Shown: positions 25,198 through 38,539, counted from the stretch's first letter. The stretch is 64,000 nt of DNA from Lagopus muta (GCF_023343835.1 NC_064433.1:72954823-73018822), one strand, 5' to 3'. The notes: generated by a model from the letters alone, not told the origin. Numbers and translations are program-made.

Positions 25198-25245
25198 GGA
25201 TATTGGTGGGAAGGCTCAGCCTTGACTGTCATACCACCAATATCC
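25198..25245. other. Perfect 12-bp hairpin
   Basis: GGATATTGGTGG (25198-25209) is followed after 24 nt by its exact reverse complement CCACCAATATCC (25234-25245). The stem extends by two more pairs if a G-T wobble is allowed. It lies about 170 bp from a hAT transposase relic and could be part of that element or an independent structure. Confidence 0.7.
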
Positions 25246-25414
25246 TGCTCTCATGTTATGAGCCAACATAATAAAACATAATAAAACAAGTAAAAAACAT
25301 TTTAATTTAAAATATTTTTCTGAGAACATTAAAAAAAAAAGAGAGAGTGAGAAACAAAAACATAAAACAAGTAGGATATTTGACCTTATTTTTGTGAAAC
25401 TAACACCAGTCTGG

Positions 25415-25630
25415 TTTATGGCAGTGGCTGCAGTTCTTACTGAGGTCTCAAGGTGTTCATCAGAGATTTGTGACGAAATTTTACTCTTCCTGTACTTTAT
25501 CCTTGACAGTAATTGCTCAAAGTGTGTGTACTGCCATGAAGCAATGACATTAATAAGGTGTGATTGTGAAACAAAGAATATTTTCTCTGCTAAGATGGGG
25601 ATTATGAAAGCCCAGTGAGGAGACATGATC
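25415..25630 (-). pseudogene. hAT (Charlie/ZBED-like) transposase C-terminal remnant
   Basis: The - strand reads SHLINVIASWQYTHF, LLSRIKYRKSKISSQ and ISDEHLETSVRTAATAI. The pattern of a short basic stretch, then an SDEHLxxSxR helix and an RTAATAI-like end is that of the C-terminal dimerisation region of hAT transposases of the Charlie/ZBED5 group. In a whole protein it holds the transposase oligomer together. The usual sequence after this helix is not found, and the N-terminal zinc finger and catalytic core are absent. An open frame extends to 25216-25692, but its ends show no resemblance. No terminal inverted repeats could be placed. Confidence 0.5.
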
Positions 25631-25756
25631 AAATTTTTAGTTGAATATTTGATTGCATCTCTGTACATTTGATTTGAAAATTTGCAGATCATGTATTTAT
25701 ATCAACTGAAAATGGTTCCAAAATGGTTCCACATGAGCTGACAAAGTGCTCTTACA

Positions 25757-26390
25757 GTCCAAAATGCTAACCATATCCTCAGCTTCATCAAAAGAGGAGT
25801 GGCCAGAAGGGGGAGGAATGATTGTCCTCCTTTGTTCTCATGAGACCCCATCAGCATTGCTGTATTCAGCTATGGGTCTCCCAACACAAGAAGGACATGA
25901 AGCTGTTGGTGTGAGTCCAGAGGAGAGAGTATCTACTCAGAGTGCTGGAGCAACTCTCCAGTGAAGACAGGCTGGGAGAAGTTGCAGATGTCCTCCCTTC
26001 TAGTGGGGAGGTCTTAAAGTGGCCTTCCAACATCTAAAGGGGTCTACACGAAAGATGTAGGACTCCTTGTCAGGGAGTGTAGTAACAGGACAAGGGGTAA
26101 CATTTTTAAACTAATGAAGGAAAGAATTATACTAGACAAAAAGAAGGTTTTTTTTTGTTTTGTTTTTGTTTTTGTTGTTTTTTTTTTACTCAGAGGTGGT
26201 GAGGCAATGGAATGTGTTGCCCAGTAAGGTTGTAGATGCCCCAACCCTGGAAATGTTCATGTCCAGGCTGGTTGGACAACCTGGCCTAATGGGAGGTATC
26301 CATGCCCATGGTAGGGGGATTGGAAGTGTATGATCTTTGTGGTCTCTTCCAACACAAACCATGCTATGATTCTATGACTCGATAATTCTG
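25757..26390 (+). mobile_element. CR1 LINE, 3' part with T-rich insertion
   Basis: Diverged CR1: block matches such as GGTGAGGCAATGGAATGTG and TTGTAGATGCCCCAACCCTG, a GGTCTCTTCCAACACAAACC run and a TGCTATGATTCTATGA end. A T-rich stretch with TTTTG units (26150-26188) replaces the usual TTTCTTTACT segment. Confidence 0.8.
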
Positions 26391-27294
26391 CAAGAAGTCA
26401 CAGCAGGAACATTAGCAGTCAGACCAACATTTTTGATTCGTCTTGAGTCAATGTAAGAAAAAATGCTCCATCTGATTTTTCATACAGAAAAATTGAAAAT
26501 TCAAATAAGAAACTTATATTAATGAAAAACTGCTTAGCTATTTGCTTAAAAGATAATCTGAAAAAAAAAAAATCTTCAAGGCACTTGTATTTTCACCTCT
26601 AAGTGTATAGTACTGCTTTAAAAACTGGAATTCAAACTGGTAATTAAAATTTTTGTACGTGTAAATGTGTGACCACTTCAGATTTAGTCTGTATCAGAGG
26701 AGCCAGTCTTTGAGCAGTTAGAGCCTCTGCACAGCTAGAATGCAAATTATTCTCCTTTTCCCAGTTGAATAGAATTTGTTCAGACATTGTTATTGCCCAG
26801 TGTGTTTTTGTTCCAAACAGTTATTTTGAAAGATTTTTTTTGTAAATAATTTTCTTTTGTGGGACACAATAGACTGAAGACTTTGATTCTTTCTTCAATT
26901 TGCTTAATTGGTATCATTTACAACAACACTTTATAGGGATAAAATCCATACCAATTCAGATCAGCTGATCAGAATTTGTGGGTTGAGATAAAACTAATTA
27001 CCAAGATAGAGAAAAGGAAAACAGTTATGACTACATATATAAAAATATGTACATAGTGAAAATTCTAGGTTATGGCTTGGAACAGCAATTGAATGCATGG
27101 TAGGAAGGCAGGGCCAACTCAAGGGAGCTCAGGTGCATGCAGGAAGGGATGGAGCCAGGAACTTACCTTCTGAAGGAAAGCAGCTTTTTCCCTTATTGCT
27201 TGTTGCTGTTATGCCTGAGTGAATCTCACTTTCTGCAGCCTGGAATTCTGCTGCTCAGCTGTCTTGTTGCGCTTTCCATTGCATTACAATCATG
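26391..27294. other. Non-coding interval
   Basis: AT-rich, nothing supported. Confidence 0.45.
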
Positions 27295-27640
27295 TTACAG
27301 TGTATAACAACTGATACACAAGTAACTGCTCCTCGCCCCCAGACTGGTGCCCAGCTAGCCCCTAAGCAGTTAAAGAGAACAACGTGAACTTTCACTCCCT
27401 TCAAAGCTCTGCTTGATGTCATATGGTGTGGAATATCCCTTTGGCCAGTTTAAGTCAGCTGCCCTAATTCCGTTCCCTCCCAGCTACTTGGGCCCTTCAC
27501 TACAAGTGGACTTGGCTTAGCGATGCTTGTAGGGCAGCTATAAACATAGGTGGTGTATTATTAACATTGTTTTTCTTCTAGAACCAAAACATATCATCAT
27601 ACCAGACACTGAAGAAAACAATTATGTCCTTGCTGATTGT
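27295..27640 (-). mobile_element. ERV-L-type LTR fragment
   Basis: Shares in order the blocks GCCCAGCTAG, ATGGTGTGGAATATCCCTTT, GGCCAGTTTAAGTCAGCTG and CATCATACCAGA with the LTR at 36737-37252, in the same orientation. The TGTTGTGGTTTAA edge and the other terminus are missing. Confidence 0.6.
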
Positions 27641-28419
27641 TAAAGATATTTTACATGCTCTTGCTTCGTATATCAAAAGCTCAGTGAAACACAGTCCCTT
27701 ACTCTTCTTTGCCTTTGTCACTACCTTCACCTTTTCTTTCTTTTACCTAAATGGTTCTTAAACTCCATGCACATGCACTCTGAAAAGTAACTACAGGTTG
27801 TCTCAGAGACCTGTGATATGTATGGAATGCACTGCAGTAGATACATTATAATCTCAAAGGTTTTACACCCCATAAATCCCAGTTCAAGATCCTCACTAGC
27901 CTATAAACACTGAAAATTAATGATATGACCTCCTCAGGAAATTGTTTGTCAGCTGTACAAGTGCCTCATGTGAGGAACTCATATTACTGGAGTTTCAGTA
28001 ATTTGACACTGAAAGAATGTTGGAGAAGCTTCACAGGCTTTATAAGCTTGATCTTGCTGATATCACTGCGTAAATGAATTTTGACATGATTGAATTTTAG
28101 AAACAGTGGCCATCTGAAAAGGCTTGGGATTCTAGACTTGCTATATCAATTTATGGTGATAGCAACGCACAGTATGCACATAACAGCCTTGCTCAAGGTT
28201 GTCTTTGTATATGCTGATTGGCACTCTGTTGTTGAGATCTTAGACTGTTTTTGTACGTATGCAATGTGGTGGGAGCTTGAGGAAAGAGTGAGTCAAGGAA
28301 GGTTATAGTTCAGGTTCTGTCTTTACTTATATTTTGTGGCCTATAACAGGCCCAGGGTTTTTGAACTGGTATCAATCAAGGAAGAAGCTTAGCTTGAACT
28401 GCTACTTGCTCTGCTATAT
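27641..28419. other. Non-coding interval
   Basis: Nothing recognised. Confidence 0.4.
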
Positions 28420-28600
28420 GATGAGTATCTGGAACAGGCTGCCCAGGGAGGTTGTGGATTCTCCTTCTCTGGAGATATTCAAGACCTGCCTGGATGCCCA
28501 CCTATGTAGCCTGCTGCAGGGAGTCTGCTTTGGAAGAGGGACTGGACTCAGTGATCTCTAGACATTCTTTCCAACTCCTACAATTCTGTAGTCCTGTGAC
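28420..28600 (+). mobile_element. CR1 LINE 3' end
   Basis: The segment reads MSIWNRLPREVVDSPSLEIF then TCLDAHL, the very C-terminus of CR1 ORF2, and goes on to a TTCCAACTCCTACAATTCTG end. It is 5'-truncated. Confidence 0.85.
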
Positions 28601-31600
28601 TTCCACTATCATTTTTGAGTTATTTTTTCTTGTCTTGCATAGTTCTGTTTTAATGAAGGAGCAAAGCCCTGAACATGCAGAAACTAATGTTGTTTGTCAA
28701 AAAAGATACATTTCTGCATTAGTGACTATAGTATTCAAGTGTTGAGGCCTTTCCCATGGGAATCCTTTCAGAGTATGAACTGAAAGAAATGAGATTATGT
28801 TCAGGGTTGAGCCTGTCCATGAAGTAGTCCTCAGTATTAGACGCTGGCTGATGCGTGACATCCCTGCGATGTGTTTCTAGGAATGCTGAAGCTGTTGGTT
28901 CAGCAAGACATCACCAAAAACATTCCTTCCATACTTCTTATTTGGCATTGCTTTGTGTATGTATCAATCATGCATGAAGTTACTTTTTCTTTACTTGTGA
29001 CTCTTCCATTTGCAACAGACACAATACTCTCTAAGCAGTGATTTATCCTGTTGCCTTCAGTGAGGTTCATGATGCAAAAAAAGATTGTGAATTTTGGTCC
29101 TTCTCTAGCAGTTGATTTATCCACCCACTACTGCTGGGATTTGAAAAAGGAAGACATCAACAGGAAAAAATATTTTGAGATTACAATAGGGGTGGACCGA
29201 GTAGCCTTGTCTAAATTACACCAGCAACGGTTTAAATACGTAGTCATCCTGGGATGTATTCACACTGTTTGGCTGCAGTGAACAGTTCCTTAATCTGGTG
29301 ACAGACATCAGTTCTGATTAAAAACACAAGCAGAACTACATCTTTTCTGACCCAACTTCTGTTTTCTATCTAATATGCTCATTGCTAACAACTCACTTGA
29401 AGTCAGATAAGATCTATACTGTTCTAAAGTGAAAATCTCATGTAAAAATACAACTAATTGTTGAAAAGGAAATTTAAGCACACCCTTTGTATTAAAAAAA
29501 AAAAAAATTGTATGCAATTATAAAGCTCATTGATCTCTTTGGAATAATCAAGTTGTATGTTGGGGTAACTGAGTTAGTGAATTGAAATGGACCTATGAAG
29601 ACATGAGAGAGTCTTCTACAAATATTATTTTGTTTTATTTTGTTCAGAAGAAAAATGTTTTCTTTTGATCAGTTCTTTTCCAGTCGCTGAAGTGTTCTGG
29701 AAGGTTCTTCTGGTGAATTTGATTATACTAAATTTTTTTATGTTTCTTCTTTCCCTCATGTTTCCAAGGAGGGATTTTTCCATGCTGTTATAATGTATTA
29801 GGATGTATTTGATCTGTTTTTTATATCCTTTCTCTTTCTAATTATATTCTTCATGATATTCAGTAAGCACAAGTCCAAGTTAACAGAGTTTGTCATATCC
29901 TCTGCAGCTTAAGCATGGATGCAGCATCATGCAAACTGCTTGTCATTTAAGCAGTGTAGTGTAGCTCTGTCTCAAGTTTAGTTTACATTATGTCTTCGCA
30001 TAATGCCATGTCTATGAAATGGGGATATCAGCATTATCTAAATTTGGGAGGAAAGAAAGGGATTATTATGAGATGCAAGAATTACTACTTGATCAATTCA
30101 TCTGGTTGTGACAAATACAAAGATAATGGAGTCAGTCTGTGACTGTGCTTGTAAGGTGGTGGAAAATGTGGTATTAAGCACTGGACATTAGGCCAGTACT
30201 GAAATGGTATACTGTGTACATTGTTAGTACACATTAGTGTTGACACTTTCTTTCCAGTGACACAAACTAATAACCTAATCATTTTTGCTCTCTAAGAGAT
30301 CGATTATAATTTTCTCAAGTGTTGCAGGACCATTAACTTTAGTTTACCATACCATTACCACATTCAGCACAGTTAACTATGGCCTAAGTATCATTCATCT
30401 TGCAATAAGATCTAAGCATTCATCTTGCAATAACAGTTAGACATGGTAATCTGCAGACTTTCATAGCCCAAAGTGATGCATGGGAGCGTTGTGTGCAGCT
30501 GCCATGTTCTGCTCTAGAAAACACTGCATTTTTTAACAGAGACAGATGCTGGAATTTATAAAGACAGCTATTTCTAAATAAATTAAATGTCAGTATAGGT
30601 AAGGAGGCATATAAACAATATATAATCAGAAAGATATATAATACTTAAAATAGTACAGTCATAATTCTCAAAATAGTACAATCATGTAAATGCTTCTTCT
30701 GCAGATCAGCCATGAATGGCATGAGGAATGTGAAACATCCTTAACATGAAGACCTACCTTCTCTCCTTCTCAGTGATCAATCCTCTGGATTGCAATTTGC
30801 TGAAAAGAAAGTCAGGCTGCCCATTTCATTTGATGTCCTTCTCAGCTGTCATATCTTTGCTCCATTCCAGTGCATCTGCAGTCATTTGATATTGCCATCT
30901 CACAAAAAGGAAACTGACTGGCCCTTAATCTGAATTGCTATATCATAACCCATGTGTGTCATTTTATACACCTACCATGGTTCATAAAAGACTGCCATAT
31001 ACATGGCTTCTACAAACTTTTTGATACATGCCCTTCTAAAATTAACACAGCTCTCTAAAGTCTTGTTGCTCATGAACAACCAGAGCCTAAATTTCTATTA
31101 AAATCTGTGCTAACTAGGGAAGATGAACTGAGAAAAATATATGAAACATAAACCTTGTTTAGTAAACTCAGCCTCTTTTTCTCTCTCTTCAGTATTTACA
31201 AAATTTTGGATGTATTTTTGGTGAATGCTTTTCACCAAATTTTAATCTGTAGGTACCTGTGAACATATCTTCTCACTCTCCAATAGCTACCTGAGAAAAA
31301 AACACAGAACACCACTGATATTTGTAATCTCCCATGAACTATGTACTTCAGAAGCAATTCTGCACCAAATCAGGAGCTGCACCTTTGTACAAAATCACCT
31401 ATGTATTCAATGAATCTTGATTATGACCATAAGCTTGTCACCCTTCAATGGATATCAGGCCAAACATTAAAGGACAATGAGGAAAACTTAATGGTAAGTC
31501 ATTCAGGTCCTTTTACATGGAGAAGATGCAGGCAGCTACTTTCAACGCACACTGCTGCGCCTCACACTTCTTTTGTAAATCAAAATATGTGTTGTATACA

Positions 31601-33244
31601 AAGTAATGGCACAGAGAACAACCAAAATGTATGCAGATCACTGTTTGTACTAATTTAAATGTCATTATCTAGACTATGTTAGTCATTTATTGTGTCCAGG
31701 AGAAGAATTTGTTGAAGCTCCCTTCAGCTTCCATTGTTTTTAGAAATTGTCTTCTGAAGGGTTTATACTATCTGCATTGTTACCAATCCCCCTCAACTCT
31801 CTTTCGTTCAAGTATGTGTCTCTCATGGATGTCTTTTCTCTGTTGTATTGATCCCTTCCAGATTTTATTATTTGTTATCCATGTGCCATGATTATTCCCT
31901 CACCTTGCAGCAATTCAGAGGGCTAAATGCTCACTGATTTTTCCTGTCTCCCTCTTCTTCTCATTCTGGTTCTGCTTTGCTGCTGCTGCAGCTGAAGGAA
32001 AGCATAACTATATGAGCAGAACTAATTTATTTTGTTTTTAATGAGATGTGTTTGGGAGAAGATCTCCTTGAGTGAGATCTGAAAGACAGATTTGAAATAC
32101 AGAATTTTCTTTAGAACCCCAGAGGCTAGGTAAATGTTTGATACATGAAAGCTTGTATAGAAGAGGAACTATGTTGTGTTTCCTAATCTTTAGGTGATCC
32201 ATGCCGGATGATAAACTTGGAGGTAGCTGTACAAATTTCCTGGACAGGATAGCAGACCAGCCAGTTAGATGAATTGGAGGAAGGTCAGGACTGTCTCAGA
32301 CTGATATGACATTGAGGCAGTGGCTGGACAACATGCAGCTGAAAAGAGGGAGCTGCTACATTCCTAGACTTGTTTTCACTGTTCGGACAACCTGATTATG
32401 ATTTTGCTCTTGGCAATAGAAACACTGAGGACTTTTGCTGAGGGCACTGAGGAGTCCAATTGAAGCACAGTCATGTTGTCAGTATCAAGGCAAAACTTTT
32501 ACTGGGACAAGCATAGGCTGTGAAATGGAGCTTGTGTTGCAGGACATGAGCCACCACTAATAAACTAATTTTCTGTATCACTGAGTAACACAGAGCACAC
32601 AAAGCGGTGGAAGTATAATTTTATCTCTTGCTGCCCTGTTTCAAAGAACATCAGACCCTAACAATGGGCATCTACACTTGTCAAGCTTTTTAAGGTCAGA
32701 ATTTGGAAACCCAGATTCCAAATAACTTTCCAATACAAAATATTTCCTTCCTATTTTTTCTCAGTATTTCTTTTCACAAATCCAATCAAAGGGTAAATAT
32801 CCCAAAGCAGTCAGATGCAATACACTCTAATCATCATTACCGTGATAGAAAGTTGATGGCACGAATGTCTCAGAGTAGGCAGCTTGGAAGTATTTATTGG
32901 GATTTAAGAGCTTAGTACAATTATGATGTCCAGTAACTGCCTGCATTGGTATGTGAGGAGAGGGAGAAAGGAGACAAGAAGTATAGGAGATTAGAAGTAT
33001 ATCTTGTTTTCAGAATGTATGTAAGATCAATGACTGGACAAACTGACAGATGTGGATGGAGATTTATTTACTCACACTCTTCTATTTTTTTCCCGTCTGT
33101 CTATCTATTCTGCATCAGTCCTGAAATAGGTTAGGGCTACCTGTGTGTTGGGATCATGAGCTGATACGATAACATTCAGTCTTTGAGATGTTCATTTTTC
33201 AGTGCCTTTATATCTCCGATAACCAAAATTTTCTAGAAGACAGA
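28601..33244. other. Long non-coding interval
   Basis: No gene, RNA gene or recognisable repeat could be supported over this 4.6 kb. Base composition is AT-rich and even. Open frames of up to 105 codons look like chance. Confidence 0.45.
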
Positions 33245-33390
33245 TTTCTGTATTTTTTAACTGCATTTTCTTTTCTTTTTCTTTTTCTTTCCTTTTTTTT
33301 TTTTTTTTTTTTCCCCATTCATCTTTGGGCTGCTTTACCAGGCAGGTTTTTTTCCTTTCCCTTTCTCTTTCCTTTTCCCTTTCCTTATGA
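33245..33390. repeat. Pyrimidine-rich tract
   Basis: TTTTTC units, a T run of about 20, then TTTCCC/TTTCCT units, all on the + strand. It directly abuts an LTR. Confidence 0.85.
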
Positions 33391-33398
33391 ATCTCTTC

Positions 33399-33972
33399 TG
33401 TTGTGGTTTAACCCAGATAACCCAGCAAGCAGCTAAGCACCACACAGCCGTTCAATTCCTCATCCCACTGATGGGGTAGGAATTGAAAAATGTAGGACTG
33501 ACAGAACTCGTCAGAATTTATGAGTCCAGATAAGGACAGTTCAATAAGAAAGAAAAGAAGAAATGATCATAATAAAACACAAAACAAACAAACAAGCAAA
33601 CAAAAAGACACCAAGTGATGTTCTACGCAATTGTTCAACACCAACTGACCAACACCCAGTCAATTCCTGAGATACAGCAGCAGTCTTCTCCAGACAACTC
33701 CCTGGCTTTTATTGCTGAGCATGATAATATGTGCTATGGAACATTCCTTTGTCCAGTTTGGATCTACTGTTTTAATTCCCTCCCCTCCCAGCTTCTTGTG
33801 TTCCCTCAGATCCCTTCTACCAAGGGCAACATGAAAAGCTGAAAAGTAAGCACTGCTCTTCAACAACTAAACCACTGGTTTTATCACCCCTGTGCTCATC
33901 AAAAATCCAAAACACAGCACCATACTATCTACTATGAAGAAAACTGAACTCTACCACAACTGAAACTTGAAT
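33399..33972 (-). mobile_element. Solo LTR, ERV-L type
   Basis: It begins (in + orientation) TGTTGTGGTTTAACCC and ends near ACCACAACTGAAACTTG, the same layout as the LTR at 36737. Shared internal blocks include CAGTTTGGATCTACTGT and CCTCCCAGCTTCTTGTG. No ERV coding sequence is attached, so this is probably a solo LTR. Target-site duplications could not be matched. Confidence 0.65.
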
Positions 33973-36736
33973 GTCTTGACAGGGTGATTTTGTGCCATCT
34001 TGAGATCTAGGCCAAAATCTTTTTCAGGATTTTGGAGTCACATTATTTGGTGAATAAGCCATTAACATAATAGCACTTCAGAAGTGTAATATTAATCTTA
34101 GATTAATGAGAAACCCAGTCAGAAATTTCTCATATATGTTTGTGTATGCAGTGGGTTTATTCTGACACACATACACCTTCCTTCAGTATAATAGTTTCTA
34201 GAAAGAGGATTTTTGGTATTTTAAGGTAGAAAAAAGCCTGAAATTGGACCAGTTTGTTGTTTTTTTTTTTTGTTTGTTTTTTTTCCCACTGTTTACTGTT
34301 GTTTTAATCTTGGCTTTCCATTGAACTCTGGAATGCTTATTTTATATTCTTTATGCAGAGTAACCCCATTTGCCTTTCACTTGTTCCCTTGGATCCTCCT
34401 TTAGGCTGCCGTAGGGGAGCCTGTCTGCCAGTCAGACAGTATGGCAGTCTCTGATGAAATTAAGCTGAGTTAAGCTCCTTACATTGAAGCCTGGGAGAGA
34501 TGGCAATATTATCTAAAGACCAAAAGGCTGAAACAGTATTTGTCCCATTTTGTTTTATTCAAATTATGGCTCAAGGTGGTAGCAGATACTTCTTTCCACA
34601 AAGTATAAAGGCAAATGTCCATCAAGGGTTACTATAGGATACATTCACCCTATGATATATGGGTGGATGTAATACCCACTTATTTCCATCCCTTTGAAGC
34701 TATTGTAATTACACAGATGAATGCATCTTTGCTGCCATGATTCTTAGTTCATTCTCTCTCTTTCTACACACCAAAGGATTGTTACACTGAGCACTGAAGT
34801 TAGCTTCACATTCAACAGCCTGAAGAAAATGTACAGAGCTAAAACTGCTTAATGGTAATAGGTGTAGTTTTCCCAACTGAAATCACATTTTCGTTCCAGT
34901 ACAGCAATTGTAATTAAAGCAACTGTGTAATTAAAGAGCAGGGGATTTTATTTATTTATTTGCTATGAATAGATAAACATTATTTGATGCGTTCTGTAAT
35001 CCTCTTTAAAGTAGTAGTCCTGGAATGATATTAATTTTGATCCTATGAAAACATCACTTGTCTAGTACTTGCATGGACACACAAAGATGAAACCATCATT
35101 TCACAGTATTGGTATTGAAAACCTTATTGTCATTCAAATTTCCAAAGGCAACCCAGTCGCTGCCTTATCTCACCCTGTAACTAAATAATTTCAGAAAGTT
35201 GGTTTTTGTTTTTTTTTTTGTCTTTTTTTTTGTTGTTGTTTGTTTTTGGCTCCCCAACCCCCCAAGAAAAATTTTTTTCTCCTTTGCTTGTCAATGCCTC
35301 CTTATGGTACTTATTGACCTTTTCAGTGTAGAGCTAAGAGTCTTGATTAATACTCTGTATATCAGAGGATGAATTAAGATCACTTAGAGAAAGCACGCTC
35401 ATCCTATCCCAATGCTGATCTCTGAAGACTTCAATATCTTGCAGGGAGTACCTCTGGAATTTTTCTCTTTCTGTGATGGACTGAGATTGGTCAAAAGAAC
35501 AGGACAAGAAAGGAATTGGTTTCATATTAACATGCCTTCACATTCCTCCTTCTTTATAATTCACAGATCAGGCATTGGTTCAGTTTTACTATCTGTACTC
35601 TCTCATTTATCTTGCATCCTATTTAACTGATGGCCACAGAGGTTCATCTAGTTCTCTCTTGCATGTTTTGCCATCTTATCCTGCACAGCATCTCTCCAAT
35701 GGTAGTTCTTGGATATGGGCCTCAGGGATCTGATTACTTTCTGAGAGAGGAAAGCGAATCATGGAGATATTCAGTACCTGCCTCCATTCCTTCATCATAA
35801 AGACCAAGCAAAGCCACATAGCCCTCAGTTCTTTTTCTTCAGACCTGCTTTCAACTCCTAAGGAAAAAAAAGCACTTTACAATTAGTGTTAATTCAGATC
35901 ATTATTACCTCCCTTCTTACAAGTAAACATACAAGTAAATATATGCATGTTTATGCATGAAGGTTCAGACAGCAAGGTCGAATATGTTACAAGGAAACCC
36001 AGCTGCAGATACTTCTCCTTTTAGGCTACAAACGGCTCTTGTCGCAGATGTGCAATTTATTTCTTCGTATTTCTAGTATTACTAGAATTGTTGATGTTCT
36101 CAGAATGGGCATGTAATATGGACTGTGGAGAGCAGAAAGGACTTTGCAGTACTGAACCCCAAAACCGTACTCTATTTCTCAACTGCTGAGATCAGAAACT
36201 CTCTGGGACAGTGAGAGTCTTTTGTTCACAGTATTTGTGCCATGGTGGCCATTATAGGCAGATTCATGCTTACATGAATAAGTTGTCATCAAACACAGGA
36301 ACTCCCGTCCTCTTTTAGAACAGTACTATTTCTTTTAAGTGGATCTGCAAATTAAGATAACAGTCATCTGTCCTATATTCCTCTTATTTTCTATGTGTCA
36401 TTTGTTCTGACAAGTTGTTCTGGACAGGTGTTCTGATAGGTTGTGCTGCACATGATCTGCCTGAATATCATCCATTCAGTACCATAATAATTTCATGTTA
36501 CAGTGTGCAGAATGAGCATAAGATTTTCCAGCTACAATTGTCAGGAGGCAGTGTATCCCATGGACTACTGCAATTTGCGCTTTATTAATCTCAGCCAGAA
36601 GGGTAACAGTATCTTAGAAATGCAAACTATTTTAGTCCAATTGTTCAATGAATATATAAGAAATGCAAACTTTCCAGTAAATATGATCTTTTCATCCATG
36701 GACATATGTAGATTACATTACTGTCATATATTTCAC
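33973..36736. other. Non-coding interval with T-rich runs
   Basis: No gene supported. T-rich stretches at 34259-34285 and 35200-35250. Confidence 0.45.
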
Positions 36737-37252
36737 TGTTGTGGTTTAAGATGGCAGATAGCTAACCATCACATAGTCATTTGCTTGCTCCCACACTGAA
36801 AGAAAAACAGTGCAGTAGAACTCATGGGCAAAGATAAAAAAAATATACTAAGACATAAAAGAAAGAAAAAAAAGATAATGCTACTGATCATAATATATAT
36901 GTACACACAATGGGGGCACAAGAAATTACTCATCACCCACCAACTGATGCCCAGCTAGTTAACAAGCAGCAGCTTCTCTCCCTGTCAACTTCCCACTACT
37001 TCTCAATTTTTTTTTTTTTTGCATGGTGTGGTATGGTATACGATATCTCTATGGCCAGTTCAAGTCAGCTGTCCTGGTTCTATCATCTCCCAAATTCTTG
37101 TGCCCTCTCAGCCCCTGTTACAGACAGGACAGTATGACTTGCATCACATCTCTGTGTCATCTATCAACATTGTTTCTCTCTTAAAGACAAAACACAGCAT
37201 CATACCAGATGCAATGAAGAAAAAATAAACTGTCTCAGCTGAAACTGGGACA
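36737..37252 (-). mobile_element. 3' LTR of the ERV-L provirus
   Basis: Bounded by TGTTGTGGTTTAA on the left and CTGAAACTGGGACA on the right, so on the - strand it runs TGTCCCAGTTTC to TTAAACCACAACA, with the standard TG...CA ends. It is 516 bp. It follows, on the - strand, the integrase remnant and a purine tract, which fixes it as the 3' LTR. Confidence 0.8.
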
Positions 37253-37275
37253 TTCACCCCTTCCTTATTCCATAC
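37253..37275 (-). other. ERV-L polypurine tract
   Basis: The - strand reads AATAAGGAAGGGGTGAA immediately before the TG of the LTR, the expected place for the plus-strand primer of reverse transcription. Confidence 0.65.
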
Positions 37276-37639
37276 AATTTACATCATGCTCAGAACCCAT
37301 ACTTTCCTAAACATTCCTATTAATTATCACCACCTTTCTTGCTTTTTGATGTACACACAGATATCATTCTCATAGTCAAGCAGCCACCCAGCAAGATTGT
37401 CCATGGAGTTCACTAAGTCCATGATTTTGGGCTACATTTGTCATAACAGTCCTTCAGAGCAGGAGGGATGATGCATGGTGTTGGATTGTTGCATGCTGAG
37501 ACCAATTCTGGTTCCATCATAATTAATTGTTCTTTAATCTGGATGATTCTTACTGTAATCTCATTAATAAGGCATACAGCAATCATAGTAGTGATAATAT
37601 GCACTATATAGCAACTAATATTATACAATTCAAATTATT

Positions 37640-38480
37640 GGTTGTTCTCATCCAATATAAAATCCCCTTGAGGTATAGCAGATGTTTCCATCCTTCCACA
37701 TAACTCACCACGTGCACACAGGTCCTAGAGCAAAGGTAATCCCACAGATGGTCTTGCTTTTGCCTGAGGCAGGATTAACCCATACTGTCTTTCTTAGCAT
37801 ATTTTTCATGTGTTACAGGAACTTCATCCCCTTCTACAGTATATGAGGTTTGACTGGGCAGGGCCAGATTGACTGACAGATTCCAAGCATTGACTAACTA
37901 GATAGTTTTTGCTAAATGTGTGTCCCAAGTCTGAATGCCCCAACACCCACTGCTCTGTGTAGTTTTTGTCCATTGTAACATCCAATTTTTCTAGAGGCTG
38001 GTGCACAACAGGTAATATGATACACCCATTCATTGTCGTGCTCTTTGGCTCAAGTGGTTATGAGATTGTTCCAGAAATGGATCAATTCTTTCTAGAGTGC
38101 AGTGTCACCACAAGACTTGCTTTTCAAAGCCCAGGATAGTATTTCAGATAGCGATGCAGTGCATGAGATCTATTTATGGCCACCTGGTTGCCTTCACTAT
38201 TGCTAAGCATATGACACTTGCCTGGCAGGTTTGCGGGAGTGTAATACAATCAACCTGAGAGGCTGATTTTACATCCCCATATTTATATTTCAGCATCATC
38301 CTCTGTACCAAAGGGTTTATCTATTTGGCTTGCTAAATTGCAACACATTTCACATTCACAGAAAAACTGTACAGTAGATTCCATGGTTAAGTATACATCT
38401 CAATCCTTAGCCCATCTATATGTTGCATCTCTTCCTTGATGGTTTGAGGTATGTTGGGCCCACTGAGCTAGAAATAATTC
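37640..38480 (-). pseudogene. ERV-L integrase, remnant
   Basis: On the - strand, in changing frames: AQHTSNHQGRDATYRWA (start of the zinc-binding/core region), then CECEMC, an ALHRYLKYYPGL-like part, NEWVYH-type residues, QSGPAQSN, and KTVWVNPASGKSKTI of the C-terminal domain. The stretch that would carry the second catalytic Asp (in the DNG motif) has a small deletion near 38080, and several stops and frame changes are present. In life, integrase inserts the ERV copy into the host genome; this one cannot. ERV-L elements lack env, and here integrase is followed closely by the polypurine tract and LTR, as expected. Confidence 0.75.
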
Positions 38481-38539
38481 ACCTTAATGTTGCAAGCCCA
38501 GATTTACCTGAGTCACTTTAATCCTAGTTGGTAGGGACA

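Noticed and set aside
25216..25414. Extension of the hAT frame as a membrane protein (Leu/Phe-rich end)
   Set aside because: The hydrophobic part comes from AT-rich DNA after the transposase homology ends.
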